A stretch of 64,000 nt of DNA, from contig CAWFBJ010000024.1 in assembly GCA_963814055.1 (NCBI GenBank), positions 1 to 64,000 of the forward strand, given 5' to 3'. Each line of letters begins with the position of its first letter. Position 1 is the first letter of the stretch. Shown here piece by piece: positions 17,938-26,404 of this stretch. The position numbers were made by a program, and so were the translations under genes. The notes beneath the pieces were generated by a model. That model was not told where the DNA came from and ran no database searches. It saw only the letters and a program-made list of their open reading frames with translations. This stretch comes from AWTP1-13 sp963814055. GTDB taxonomy: Bacteria; Pseudomonadota; Alphaproteobacteria; Rhizobiales; Hyphomicrobiaceae.

Positions 17938-18725
17938 GTGCTTACTCCGACCGCACACGTTCGATGCGCCGGGCGGCGTTCTCGCTGGTCCTGGCCGCGG
18001 CAGTGTACGAGGGCATCGCCCGCAGTGGGCATTTTCCGGCCGCGCTGCTGCCGACGCTGCCGGCCGTGGGGCGCGCTCTGGTAGAGGGGTGCCTGGATGG
18101 AAGCCTGCCGGGCCATGCTGCCAGCACCTTGTACCGGGTTCTCTTCGGCATGGGCCTTGCCGTGGTCGTGGGCCTCCCGCTTGGCATCCTGATGGCCCGC
18201 TTCCGCCCGATCGAAGGCTTCTTCCTGCCGCTGGCGAGCGCGCTCATGCCAATCCCATCGCTGGCTTGGGTGCCCGTTTTCATCCTGTGGTTCGGCCTCG
18301 GTAATGCCACCGCCATCGGCATCGTGTTCTACGCTGCCCTGTTCCCGATGCTGCTCAACGCCTGGTCCGGGGTGCGCGCGGTCAACCCGCTGTGGGTACG
18401 CGCGGGCAGCGCGATGGGCGCCGGGGAGCGCTCGCTGTTCTGGAAAGTGATCATTCCCGGCGCCTCGCCGTTCATTGTTACCGGCCTGCGCCAGGCTTTC
18501 CTCCGCGCTTGGATCGCCGTGGTCGGCGCCGAGATGCTCGCCGCCTCCGACTGGGGCCTCGGGTGGGTGATTTTCGACGCCAAGGAGTTCCTCAAAGCCG
18601 ACGTGATGCTGGCCTCGCTGGCCGTCATCGGCCTGATCGGCTTCGTCTTCGAGCGCCTCGTGTTCGGCTCGCTCGAGCGCGCCACGGTGCAGCGCTGGGG
18701 CATGGTGCAGACGGCGAAGGGCTGA
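17934..18725 (+). CDS. ABC transporter permease (SsuC/TauC-like), second copy
   Basis: A 263-aa paralogue of the preceding gene: both share the SLPILP-type region APIPGIAYAPLFLLWFGLG / MPIPSLAWVPVFILWFGLG and the coupling loop SAMGAGERSLFWKVIIPGA. GTG 17934 overlaps the upstream stop by four bases. Two different permeases in one Ssu-type system are less common than one, so the channel is likely a heterodimer made of both. The ATPase gene follows after nine bases. Confidence 0.9.
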   Translation: MSAYSDRTRSMRRAAFSLVLAAAVYEGIARSGHFPAALLPTLPAVGRALVEGCLDGSLPGHAASTLYRVLFGMGLAVVVGLPLGILMARFRPIEGFFLPLASALMPIPSLAWVPVFILWFGLGNATAIGIVFYAALFPMLLNAWSGVRAVNPLWVRAGSAMGAGERSLFWKVIIPGASPFIVTGLRQAFLRAWIAVVGAEMLAASDWGLGWVIFDAKEFLKADVMLASLAVIGLIGFVFERLVFGSLERATVQRWGMVQTAKG

Positions 18726-18734
18726 GGGACGAGG

Positions 18735-19496
18735 ATGCCCCATATCGAAGTCCGCGACGTCTCGCTCACCTACGACACGCCCGCGGGGCGTGTGGCGGGT
18801 GTGGAAAGCGCCAGCTTCGACATCGAGCAATCCGAATTCCTGTGCCTTGTCGGCCCCAGCGGCTGTGGCAAGTCCACGCTGCTCAACATCATCGCCGGGT
18901 TCCTTGCCCCCACTGGCGGGGAGGTCCGCATCGGCGGCAAGGCCGTGACAGGTCACGGCATGGACCGCGGCATCGTCTTCCAGGACTTTGCGCAGCTCTT
19001 CCCCTGGCGCACGGCGCTGGGCAACGTTGCGTTCGGCCTGGAGATGAAGGGCGTGCCTAGACCTGAGCGCGAGCAGATCGCGCTGCAGCAACTCCGGTTG
19101 GTCAAGCTCGAGAAGTTCGCCAATGCCTACCCGCACCATCTCTCCGGCGGTATGCAGCAGCGGGTCGCCATCGCCCGCGCGCTCGCCTACAATCCCGCGG
19201 TGCTGCTGATGGACGAGCCGTTCGCAGCGCTCGATGCGTTGACCCGCGACGACATGCAGCGGCTACTCGCGGACGTGTGGCGCGAGACACGCAAAACGGT
19301 GGTGTACGTGACCCACAACGTAGCCGAGGCTGTGTATCTCGCTGATCGTGTGGTGGTCATGACCCCGCACCCCGGCGCAGTGAAATGCGAAGTTCCCATT
19401 CGCCTCAACCGCCCGCGCGACCCGCTCAGCGTCGAATTCCTCGATCATCAGAAGGAGCTGCTGCGCAACTTGGGCGATCAGGTCGCGAAGGCCTGA
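18735..19496 (+). CDS. ABC transporter ATP-binding protein (SsuB/TauB-like)
   Basis: A 253-aa ATPase for the two adjacent permeases. Walker A is GPSGCGKS (40-47), the Q-loop lies in FQDFAQLFPW, the signature is LSGGMQQRVAIARAL, Walker B VLLMDEPFAALDA and the switch His is in VTHN. All catalytic motifs are intact. GAGGACGAGG-like sequence precedes the ATG. The binding-protein gene starts 35 bp downstream. Confidence 0.93.
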   Translation: MPHIEVRDVSLTYDTPAGRVAGVESASFDIEQSEFLCLVGPSGCGKSTLLNIIAGFLAPTGGEVRIGGKAVTGHGMDRGIVFQDFAQLFPWRTALGNVAFGLEMKGVPRPEREQIALQQLRLVKLEKFANAYPHHLSGGMQQRVAIARALAYNPAVLLMDEPFAALDALTRDDMQRLLADVWRETRKTVVYVTHNVAEAVYLADRVVVMTPHPGAVKCEVPIRLNRPRDPLSVEFLDHQKELLRNLGDQVAKA

Positions 19497-19531
19497 ATCA
19501 TAGAAGAACACGAGCATAGCAGGAGGAGACA

Positions 19532-20536
19532 ATGACGGCACGGCAGGGCATCACCCGGCGGCAATATCTCATCGCAAACGGCGCAGGCGCGCTGGCAGCA
19601 GGCTTTGGTTTCCCACGCCCCGCAGCCGCGCAGGCAGCCGCCATTCGTCAGGGCTACCAGACCAATGTGTGGGGCATGCCGACTTACTATCTATTGCGCT
19701 CCGGCGCGCTCGAGAAGCGGGGCATCAAGTTCGAGGAATTTGCCGTGCCCTCCGGCAACCTCACCATGCAGCAGATGGTGGCGCGCCAAGTGGATCTCGG
19801 CACCTACGCTGGTCCCTCCTTTATCCTCGGCCATGACAAGGGCGGTATGGTTGGCATCGCCGTGATCGAACACGTTGGCAGAACCACGCGCATCATGGCG
19901 CGTAAGGACCTCAACGTCAGCAAGGTCGAGCAGCTCAAGGGGCTCAAGATCGCCAACCAAACCGGCTCCTCTATCGGTAACATTTTCGTCGACCAGATCG
20001 CACCGGCAGCAGGCCTCCGGAGAGGCGATTATCAGGAGGTGCGCATGGATGTGACCAATATGGTCGCTGCCATGTCCGCCAGGACCGTCGACGCCATGGT
20101 CAACGTCGAACCGTACAATTCAATCGCCGAAGCGGATGAGCTTGCCACGACGGTTGTCGACTACTGGAACGTTGACAAGATGCCTGTGTTCATGGCCGCC
20201 ACGCCGGAGTTCGTGGCCAAGAGCCCGGACACCGTCGTGGCGTATCTAAAGGCTTGGCTCGACGTGGCGCGCGACTTCAAGGAGAACCCGAACAAAGTCG
20301 CCGACGCCATCTACGGCTTCTACGCCTCCAAGGGCTACTCGATGTCGCAGGAGACCTTCCGCAGGGCGCTCGCCACCGTCGACGTGGACCCGGGCTTTCC
20401 TTCGGATCTCGGTGCCCTACTTGGAGCGGCATGCCGATGTCCTGCTGAAGGAGAAGAAGATCGCTGCCATCCCCGACTGGAGCAAGGCGCTGCGGCCGGA
20501 TTTCATGGAACGGGCGCGGGCTTAGGGGTGGTCTGA
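19532..20536 (+). CDS. ABC substrate-binding protein (SsuA/NMT1-like), 3' frameshift
   Basis: A periplasmic binding protein with a Tat-like leader (ITRRQYLIANGAGALAAGF) and NMT1-type lobes (GYQTNVWGMPTYYLLRSGAL; KDLNVSKVEQLKGLKIANQ). As read, the last ~41 residues (from about 294) are out of frame. Removing one G of the GG at 20411-20412 restores a natural ending: VPYLERHADVLLKEKKIAAI, then PDWSKALRPDFMERARA and a stop at 20523-20525, giving about 330 aa. It is either a real recent frameshift that alters the C-terminal helices or a sequencing error. AGGAGG lies before the ATG. Confidence 0.88.
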   Translation: MTARQGITRRQYLIANGAGALAAGFGFPRPAAAQAAAIRQGYQTNVWGMPTYYLLRSGALEKRGIKFEEFAVPSGNLTMQQMVARQVDLGTYAGPSFILGHDKGGMVGIAVIEHVGRTTRIMARKDLNVSKVEQLKGLKIANQTGSSIGNIFVDQIAPAAGLRRGDYQEVRMDVTNMVAAMSARTVDAMVNVEPYNSIAEADELATTVVDYWNVDKMPVFMAATPEFVAKSPDTVVAYLKAWLDVARDFKENPNKVADAIYGFYASKGYSMSQETFRRALATVDVDPGFPSDLGALLGAACRCPAEGEEDRCHPRLEQGAAAGFHGTGAGLGVV

Positions 20537-20587
20537 CACCCCTCTGACTCTCAGGCTACCCAACTCTCTCTACGTCAGGATCCACAC

Positions 20588-21820
20588 ATGGCCACCGCCA
20601 CCTACGAGCCGACGATCCGGAACTTCAAGCTGCTCGCCCACCATGAACTCAACGGCTTCGGCGGCCTGGGCGAGGGCATGTCAATCCAGATCGCCAAGGA
20701 CGGCCGGCGCATCCTCTGGCTCGCGCACGAGAGCGCGCCGAAGAATTTCACCGGCGTCGACGTCTCCGACCCTCGCGCGCCTAAGATCGTCGTGCAGACC
20801 GACCTCCCCGACAAGCACATGCGATCCAACTCGCTCGAGACCGTCGGCAACATCATGGCGGTCGCCTACCAGGTGCAGAAGCACGGCCAGAAGCCAGCGG
20901 GCTTCGAGCTATTCGACATCTCCACCCCCGAAACCCCCAAGTCGATTGCCTTCGTCGACGCCTCCGGCCCCGGCTCGCGCGGCGTGCACCAGCTGTGGTT
21001 CTGCGACGGCGAGACCGTGCACATGGCCGCCGGCGCACCCGACTTCGTGGCCAACAACCCGCTCGATGATCAGTTCTACCGCGCCTTCGACGTGCGCAAT
21101 CCTTCCAAGCCTGTGGAGGTCAGCCGCTGGTGGATGCCAGGCACGCGCCAGGGCGATGCGGCACCGCAGCCCACGCGCCACGAGGCGCCACGCTACGACA
21201 TGGGCTTCCGCGCGCACAACACCAACGTCTATCCGCAAAGCCCCGATCGCTGCTACCTCGGCTACATCGATGGCGGCATGTTCATCCTCGACATCTCCGA
21301 TAAGGCGCACCCGAAGCCGCTCTGCCGCTGGGACAACTCCCCGCCATTCTGCGGCTTCACCCACACCGTGCTGCCGCTTTTTGAGCGCGAGCTGCTCATC
21401 GTCACCGACGAATCCGTGGTCGACGACGCCAAGGACTGGCCCAAGCTGATCTGGGTCCTCGACGGCCGCGAGGAAACCAACCCCGTGCCGATCGCCACCT
21501 GCCCGGTCGACAACGTCGAGGACTACGCCAAGCGCGGCGGCCGCTTCGGTGCCCACAACATCCACGAGAACGTCCCGCTGCCGACGTCGTGGCAGTCTGA
21601 CCGCATCATCCTGGGCACCTTCTTCAACGGCGGCCTCCGCGCCTACGACATCGCCAACCCTTACCAGCCCGAGGAGATCGGCATTTTCGTGCCACCGGCG
21701 CCGAAGGGTGCGCCTAACGGCACCATCCAGCTCAACGACGTGTTCGTGGACGAGCGCCAGGTGGTTTACGTCGTCGACCGTCACATCGGCGGGCTCTACA
21801 TCCTCGAGATGGCTTTTTGA
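20588..21820 (+). CDS. LVIVD-type beta-propeller protein, unknown function
   Basis: A 410-aa protein with no signal peptide. Repeated blade-like units are visible, each with a short beta segment and 'D[IV].[ND]P..P' (GVDVSDPRAPKIV, LFDISTPETPKSI, AFDVRNPSKPVEV, ILDISDKAHPKPL, AYDIANPYQPEEI), the LVIVD-repeat pattern of a six- or seven-bladed propeller. H-rich turns (GVHQLWF, RAHNTNVYP, GFTHTVLP, GAHNIHENV) resemble metal or active-site residues of selenium-binding-protein-like propellers. It follows the Ssu-type operon by 52-63 bp and may handle the imported compound. Function unassigned. Confidence 0.75.
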   Translation: MATATYEPTIRNFKLLAHHELNGFGGLGEGMSIQIAKDGRRILWLAHESAPKNFTGVDVSDPRAPKIVVQTDLPDKHMRSNSLETVGNIMAVAYQVQKHGQKPAGFELFDISTPETPKSIAFVDASGPGSRGVHQLWFCDGETVHMAAGAPDFVANNPLDDQFYRAFDVRNPSKPVEVSRWWMPGTRQGDAAPQPTRHEAPRYDMGFRAHNTNVYPQSPDRCYLGYIDGGMFILDISDKAHPKPLCRWDNSPPFCGFTHTVLPLFERELLIVTDESVVDDAKDWPKLIWVLDGREETNPVPIATCPVDNVEDYAKRGGRFGAHNIHENVPLPTSWQSDRIILGTFFNGGLRAYDIANPYQPEEIGIFVPPAPKGAPNGTIQLNDVFVDERQVVYVVDRHIGGLYILEMAF

Positions 21821-22308
21821 TATCGACTTCCTGTTTACCACCATACTGCCGTAGGCCAGGGGGCTGGGCTCGAAAGCCCAGATCGGTGTTTCAGCGCGGG
21901 TGCGCGCTCTAGCATTCTCTTCGAAGAAAGTCCGTTGATGGCACAAAGCGGCCGTTGGCTGAGGCGGTCGCATTGGCCCGCTCTCTGGGTGAAAGCGGAC
22001 GTCGAGTTCATGGCGCGATGACATCCGCTTTTGACCCAAAGCAGAGCACCAGGCTTTCCGCGCCAGCAGGTTTAATGAAGCATCTTGTTAGCGCTTGCAT
22101 GCTGCGCCAGCAACGGCGGCTCCGACAATCCAACACAAACGTCAGGGTCGATCCATTCGGTTTGCCAGAATGCATCGCAGACAGTGCGAGTCCTCATATG
22201 GCGCATTGCTATGCAGCACCGAGAAGGCGCGCAGATAGCAGAGGGCGAGAGGTCACTTGTTTGTGGATACCGCGCTGGATCACGACCGCGACACCCAATG
22301 GAGCTGGA
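21821..22308. other. Intergenic region with weak hairpin and dispersed repeat copy 3
   Basis: Just after the propeller gene a CTGGGCT-CGAA-AGCCCAG hairpin (21864-21881) is present without a T-run, so termination there would be weak. From about 21940 to 22050 several copies of the dispersed motif follow (GGCACAAAGCGG, GTGAAAGCGGACGTCGAG, ATCCGCTTTTGACCCAAAGC). No gene is recognised. Confidence 0.5.
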
Positions 22309-22617
22309 CTACCAGCGCCGCCGCCACCTCGGCTGATAGGGATGGACGAGGACTGCGGGCCCGCGAGAGACGTAGGCAAACCCGTAAGGCCGGTAAACTC
22401 TGCGCGGTGGTGCGTTGTAGTACGTCGCCACATCCCAGCGGGACCGCGGATCTGAGTAGTAGGCAAGCACGAGCGGCTCATAGTGGTAGTGCGACGCGTA
22501 GACAACAAAGTATCCGGCGGGTTCGTATTCGTAATAGCCGCCGGCGGCGGCGGGCGTACCACTCAGACCTGTGGTTGCCAGGAGTCCGATAACGCCTGCC
22601 AGCATAGATCGTGACAT
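22309..22617 (-). CDS. Small secreted Tyr-rich protein
   Basis: A 102-aa protein: a Sec signal (about 1-24, SMLAGVIGLLATTGLSGTPAAA) then a mature part very rich in Tyr, His, Pro and Arg (GGYYEYEPAGYFVVYASHYHYE; PPRRVYRPYG; HPYQPRWRRRW). ATG 22617 is chosen over an in-frame upstream start because GGAGAGG precedes it directly and the signal begins there. Similar short Tyr-rich exported proteins occur in rhizobia without known function. A GC-rich hairpin lies immediately upstream in the leader. Confidence 0.7.
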   Translation of the reverse strand: MSRSMLAGVIGLLATTGLSGTPAAAGGYYEYEPAGYFVVYASHYHYEPLVLAYYSDPRSRWDVATYYNAPPRRVYRPYGFAYVSRGPAVLVHPYQPRWRRRW

Positions 22618-22631
22618 TGCACCTCTCCATC

Positions 22632-22650
22632 GGCCGGCCGGTGGCCGGCC
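22632..22650 (-). promoter_or_regulatory. Leader hairpin upstream of Tyr-rich protein gene
   Basis: A perfect GGCCGGCC / GGCCGGCC inverted repeat with a three-base loop, lying about 15 bases upstream of the start codon and just before the GGAGAGG ribosome site. It would fold in the 5' leader. It could modulate translation or be the end of an upstream transcript; there is no direct evidence of function. Confidence 0.35.
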
Positions 22651-23257
22651 CTGTAGCGATTGCTCTGCCTCCAGGATGGCACAGAGCTCTTCTAGGGAAA
22701 GGTAGGGACGTAAGAGGTTGGTAAATACGAGTTGGACCGTTGTTCGGTCATGGAGCGACTTTGGCAGCAGATCACGGCCAGGAAAATTCAGGGCATAGCG
22801 CAACGGTCGCGCCGGCGGGGAATATAATATTCGACCGGCGAAGACCCAATCCTATCCGCACCGGTCCTACGGTCACGCTGACGCTTCTTGACGCCTCGCA
22901 ATTTTCGAAGTTTATGCGCCACGCCAACCCAAGCCTGATGAGCTGGCCATTTGATTTGTTCCAGGACCGCGGGTACGACTCGTACTGAAGATGCTGCGCC
23001 AATATCCAGTGTCCTGGAAGCGGCTCGCTGAGCAGCAATATGCGAGAAATTCTTCGGCGTGCTTTGCGTCTTAAGTGCTTCGCTGCTCATCGTTGGCTCC
23101 CTCGTGGGTCTGCCCGCACGATAGAGCCTCAGGGTCCGCGCGTAAAATCTTCGCCGGGATCAAGCTGGAGCCGCGACGAAGCCCCATGATAGGGTTCACG
23201 CGCCGGATGGCCGACAATGGACCGCAAAAAGGTGCTCAAAGAATCAAGGAGACGCCG
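22651..23257. other. Intergenic region, no firm gene
   Basis: A minus-strand ORF of 100 codons (22788-23090, with a GAGGGAG before its ATG) is the best candidate, but its product resembles nothing I know and its Arg-rich composition is that of a chance frame. The upstream extension of the amidohydrolase frame (from 23075) is unlikely to be translated. Confidence 0.35.
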
Positions 23258-24310
23258 ATGTCCACGCTTAAGCCGCATAGCACGGTGGCCACGCGCATGT
23301 CGGGCATCCGCGAGGACTGGCTGCGCCTGACGCAGGAGGAGGTGTTGGAGCCCGGCCTCGCCATCGTCGACCCCCATCACCACCTCTGGGATTTCCCCTC
23401 ACACCGCTACCTCCTCCCAGATCTGCTGGCCGACACCGGCAGCGGCCACAAAATCGAGTCGACGGTGTTTATCGAGTGCACGGCCTGTTACCGCGCCGAC
23501 GGTCCGCCGGAGCTGCGCACACTGGGCGAGACCGAGTTCGTCAACGGCGTCGCCGCCATGTCGGCGAGCGGCGGCTATGGCCCCACACTGGTGGCGGCGG
23601 GGATCGTCGGCCTCGTCGATCTGACGATCGGCGCCCGTGCCGAGGAGGTACTGCGCGCGCACATGGCCGCCGCCGGTCCGCGCTTCAAGGGCATCCGCCA
23701 CGCCGCTGCCTGGGAGGACAAGGCCACCGAGATCCACAACAGCCACACCAATCCGCCGCCTCACCTCTATCGCGACCATGCCAAGTTCCGGGAAGGCTTC
23801 GCGGCGCTGGGCCGGCTCGGCCTAACGTTCGATGCCTGGCTCTACCACCCGCAGCTCCCGGACTTAACGGCCCTCGCTCGCGTTTTCCCGGCACAGCCGA
23901 TCGTCCTAGACCACGTGGGCGGACCGCTGGGGCTCGGCTGGTACGAGGACAGCCGCGACGAGATCTTCGCCGGCTGGAAGCGCGACATGCTGGAACTCGC
24001 AAGCTGCCCCAACGTCTACATGAAGCTCGGCGGCCTCGGCATGCGCATCAACGGATTCAAGTTCCACCACCGCGAGCGCCCGCCCTCATCTAAGGACCTG
24101 GCCGATGCGTGGCGGCCCTACATCGATACCTGCATCGAGGCGTTCGGCCCTAAGCGCTGCATGTTCGAGAGCAACTTTCCCGTGGACAAGATCTCGGGCT
24201 CCTACGCCGTCTACTGGAACGCCTTCAAGCGGCTGGCGTCCGGCGCCTCGGCTGCGGCCAAAGTCGACCTCTTCCGCGATACGGCGCGGGGGTTCTACCG
24301 ATTGAGCTAG
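23258..24310 (+). CDS. Amidohydrolase family protein (PDC-hydrolase-like)
   Basis: A 350-aa cytoplasmic metal-dependent hydrolase of the amidohydrolase_2 superfamily, close in layout to 2-pyrone-4,6-dicarboxylate lactonase-type enzymes. The metal site starts at DPHHHLWD (H40, H42); PIVLDHVGGP and MFESNFPVDK supply the later His and Asp ligands. AAGGAGA lies eight bases before ATG 23258, which decides the start. It follows the Ssu-type operon and propeller gene on the same strand and may belong to the same pathway. Confidence 0.88.
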   Translation: MSTLKPHSTVATRMSGIREDWLRLTQEEVLEPGLAIVDPHHHLWDFPSHRYLLPDLLADTGSGHKIESTVFIECTACYRADGPPELRTLGETEFVNGVAAMSASGGYGPTLVAAGIVGLVDLTIGARAEEVLRAHMAAAGPRFKGIRHAAAWEDKATEIHNSHTNPPPHLYRDHAKFREGFAALGRLGLTFDAWLYHPQLPDLTALARVFPAQPIVLDHVGGPLGLGWYEDSRDEIFAGWKRDMLELASCPNVYMKLGGLGMRINGFKFHHRERPPSSKDLADAWRPYIDTCIEAFGPKRCMFESNFPVDKISGSYAVYWNAFKRLASGASAAAKVDLFRDTARGFYRLS

Positions 24311-24449
24311 TCGACAGCTACACCTGTCTTCGCCCGCGCCAAATCGGACCAGCGAACCCCCGGAAGACTTTCCTAGCGGGCGCTTCGCCTCGCGATGTTG
24401 TCGATCAATATAGGAACTTGCCCTTCGCCGCGGTCGACTGGCTAGATCG

Positions 24450-25469
24450 CTATTGGAAGACCTCGTTAAACTTCTTCTTGATGCGGATCGCCTCCTTCTC
24501 GATGTAGTCGTAGTCGACGGGCAGGATCTTGATCTTGTCGAGGGCCACGCCGTCCGCGGGCGGTGGAATGTCCTTGCGCGCAGCGTAGCCGCCATCGGCG
24601 GGGAAGAGCGACTGTGCGGCATCGCCGATCATGAACTCGGCGAAGGCCTTGGCGGCGTTGGGATTGGGCGAGCCCTTGATGACGGCCGTTGGCGACGGGA
24701 TGACGAAGGTGCCGTCAGCCGGCAAGATTGTGACGATAGGGTGCCCCGCCTTGCGGTCGTCGGCGGCATAGGAGTCGAGCGCGCCGACCGCCACCAGCCG
24801 CTCGCCGCGCTTGATGTTGTCCGACACCTGCTGGTTGCCCTGCACGATCATGATGTCGTTCTTGCGCAGCTTCTCGTAGTAGTCCCAGCCCAGCGTCTTG
24901 GACATCATCCCGACGACGGTGAGCTGCAGCGCTGTGAACGAGGGATCGGTCATCACCAGTTTGCCCTTGTACTTGGCGTCGAGCAGGTCGCCCCAGGTCT
25001 TGGGCTGGTCGGCGGCGGCGAGCTTGTCGGTGCGCGCGTAGATGGTCATCAGGTTGAGGCGCTGGGCGACGAAGTAGCCGTCCTTGTCCCTGCCCTCCTC
25101 GACGATCTTGTCGAAATTCTTCGGCTTGAAAGCGACGAATGTGCCCTTGCGCGCCAGCGAGGCCGTGGCCGCCGGGTCGGATGTCGTCATCACGTCGACC
25201 GCCGTGCGGCCGGCCTGCTGCTCCTGCTGGAACCGGCGCAGGATCGCCGATCCGCCCGAACGGAACATCTCCACCTTGATGGCGGTTTCGGCCTCGAACA
25301 GCTTGGCGATCTTTTGCGCCGTCTCGACCGGCGTCGACGTGTACCAGACGACCTGGCCTTCCTTCTTGGCCGCGGCGACGTCGACGTCGGACGCCAGGGC
25401 TGCCGGGCCGAGCGCGAGAACGAGCGCGGTCAGAACCGACAGCGTGAAGTTGTGCGAGAACGGCTGCAT
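24450..25469 (-). CDS. ABC transporter substrate-binding protein (iron/thiamine FbpA-like class)
   Basis: A 339-aa periplasmic binding protein of the SBP_bac_6/11 class. A Sec signal (about 1-26) is followed by KKEGQVVWYTSTPVETAQKIAKL, the classic first strand of FbpA/AfuA-like receptors, and later WGDLLDAKYKGKLVMTDPS. Whether it binds ferric ion is doubtful: the paired Tyr ligands near the C-terminus of true FbpA (YY) are not evident, so an organic ligand is more likely. GGGAGG precedes the ATG. It is the last gene of a four-gene operon with an alpha/beta hydrolase 26 bp upstream. Confidence 0.9.
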   Translation of the reverse strand: MQPFSHNFTLSVLTALVLALGPAALASDVDVAAAKKEGQVVWYTSTPVETAQKIAKLFEAETAIKVEMFRSGGSAILRRFQQEQQAGRTAVDVMTTSDPAATASLARKGTFVAFKPKNFDKIVEEGRDKDGYFVAQRLNLMTIYARTDKLAAADQPKTWGDLLDAKYKGKLVMTDPSFTALQLTVVGMMSKTLGWDYYEKLRKNDIMIVQGNQQVSDNIKRGERLVAVGALDSYAADDRKAGHPIVTILPADGTFVIPSPTAVIKGSPNPNAAKAFAEFMIGDAAQSLFPADGGYAARKDIPPPADGVALDKIKILPVDYDYIEKEAIRIKKKFNEVFQ

Positions 25470-25495
25470 GGTGACCTCCCTCGATCCAGTCTGGC

Positions 25496-26404
25496 TCAGC
25501 CTCGGTAGAGCGGATCGGGCTGGGCAAAGAAGCTCCAGAGGATGTGATAGACGAGCAGGTAGTTCTTCTGCTGGAAGGACGCGTGCGAGATGCCCGGCAT
25601 CACGGTGAACTGCTTGTCGGGATTGGGCAGGTGGTTGAAGAAGGCGATCAGGTCCTCCACGCTGGCGATGCCGTCCCATTGCCCGCGCATGAGAATGGTC
25701 GGCATCACGATCTTGGCGGGGTCGACCAGCGGCAGCCTGGAGCACATGTCCACATAGGTGCCGGTCGGTACCGAGTCGTCGAGGGAGAGGATGGCGTCGG
25801 CGAACGCCTCGATCACCTTGTCCTCGGCGGTGCCTGGGTGGTCGCGGTTGAAGATGCTGTAGACGAAAGCCTTGTCGATCGGGCGCCGGTTCTTGGCCTG
25901 GAACTCGGGCAGCTTCTTCTTGCGCTCGGCCAGCGTCGGGCTGCCGTCTCCGGTCCACACGAAGGCATCGAGCGCCAGGCGCTTCACACGCTCGGGGTGG
26001 CGCTCGGCGAACACGGCGGCGCGCAGGGCGCCGGAGGAGATGCCATAGACCAGCAGCGGCCCCGATCCTGTTTTGCCCAGGATGTAGGCCGAAGCCGTTG
26101 CAAGGTCGTCGCCGCCGTTGGCGATGTCGAAGTTGATGTTGCGCTTCTTGTCGGAGCGGCCGTAGCCCTCCATGTCGACGCACCAGGTGTCGAAGCCGCG
26201 CTTGGCGAACCACTCCATCACCGAGCTGTCGGCGCGGCCCGGCACCTGCAGGTCGAAAGTCGGCTGCGAGGCCATCGACGAGCCGTGCACGAACAGGATC
26301 GTGCCCTGTTTGCTGGTGGCCCCGGCAGGCGCCTTGTTCCAGAGAAACAGGCGTACGTCGCCCTTCTGGGTCCAGTGCTCCCGTCCCGTGATCTCGCCGC
26401 TCAT
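25496..26404 (-). CDS. Alpha/beta hydrolase, cytoplasmic
   Basis: A 302-aa alpha/beta-fold hydrolase: oxyanion-side motif VHGSS (39-43), nucleophile elbow G121-I-S123-S-G125, an acid in RGQWDG and the catalytic His in PGISHASF. There is no signal peptide. ATG 26404 overlaps the ATPase stop by four bases (ATGA), so it is a true operon member. It is clearly paralogous to the Tat-exported hydrolase at 32766 (shared SSGA.RAA, AKNRRPIDKAFVYSIF / SNRRKRDAAMIRSIF, and IPTGTY / VPTGTY). It probably hydrolyses an ester, lactone or amide brought in by the transporter. Confidence 0.9.
   Translation of the reverse strand: MSGEITGREHWTQKGDVRLFLWNKAPAGATSKQGTILFVHGSSMASQPTFDLQVPGRADSSVMEWFAKRGFDTWCVDMEGYGRSDKKRNINFDIANGGDDLATASAYILGKTGSGPLLVYGISSGALRAAVFAERHPERVKRLALDAFVWTGDGSPTLAERKKKLPEFQAKNRRPIDKAFVYSIFNRDHPGTAEDKVIEAFADAILSLDDSVPTGTYVDMCSRLPLVDPAKIVMPTILMRGQWDGIASVEDLIAFFNHLPNPDKQFTVMPGISHASFQQKNYLLVYHILWSFFAQPDPLYRG

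Noticed and set aside
17490..19139. A 549-codon minus-strand ORF opposite the Ssu-type permease and ATPase genes
   Set aside because: It is the antisense of well-supported ABC genes in GC-rich DNA, His/Asp/Glu/Arg/Gln-rich and without family features. Similar long antisense frames occur opposite the LivH-, LivM- and LivG-like genes, 20909-22039, 25544-26518, 26425-27675, 33999-35207 and 35611-36771.
24450..25469. Confident assignment as a ferric-iron receptor
   Set aside because: The family fits but the Tyr-Tyr iron-binding pair is not evident, and an embedded hydrolase gene argues for an organic substrate.
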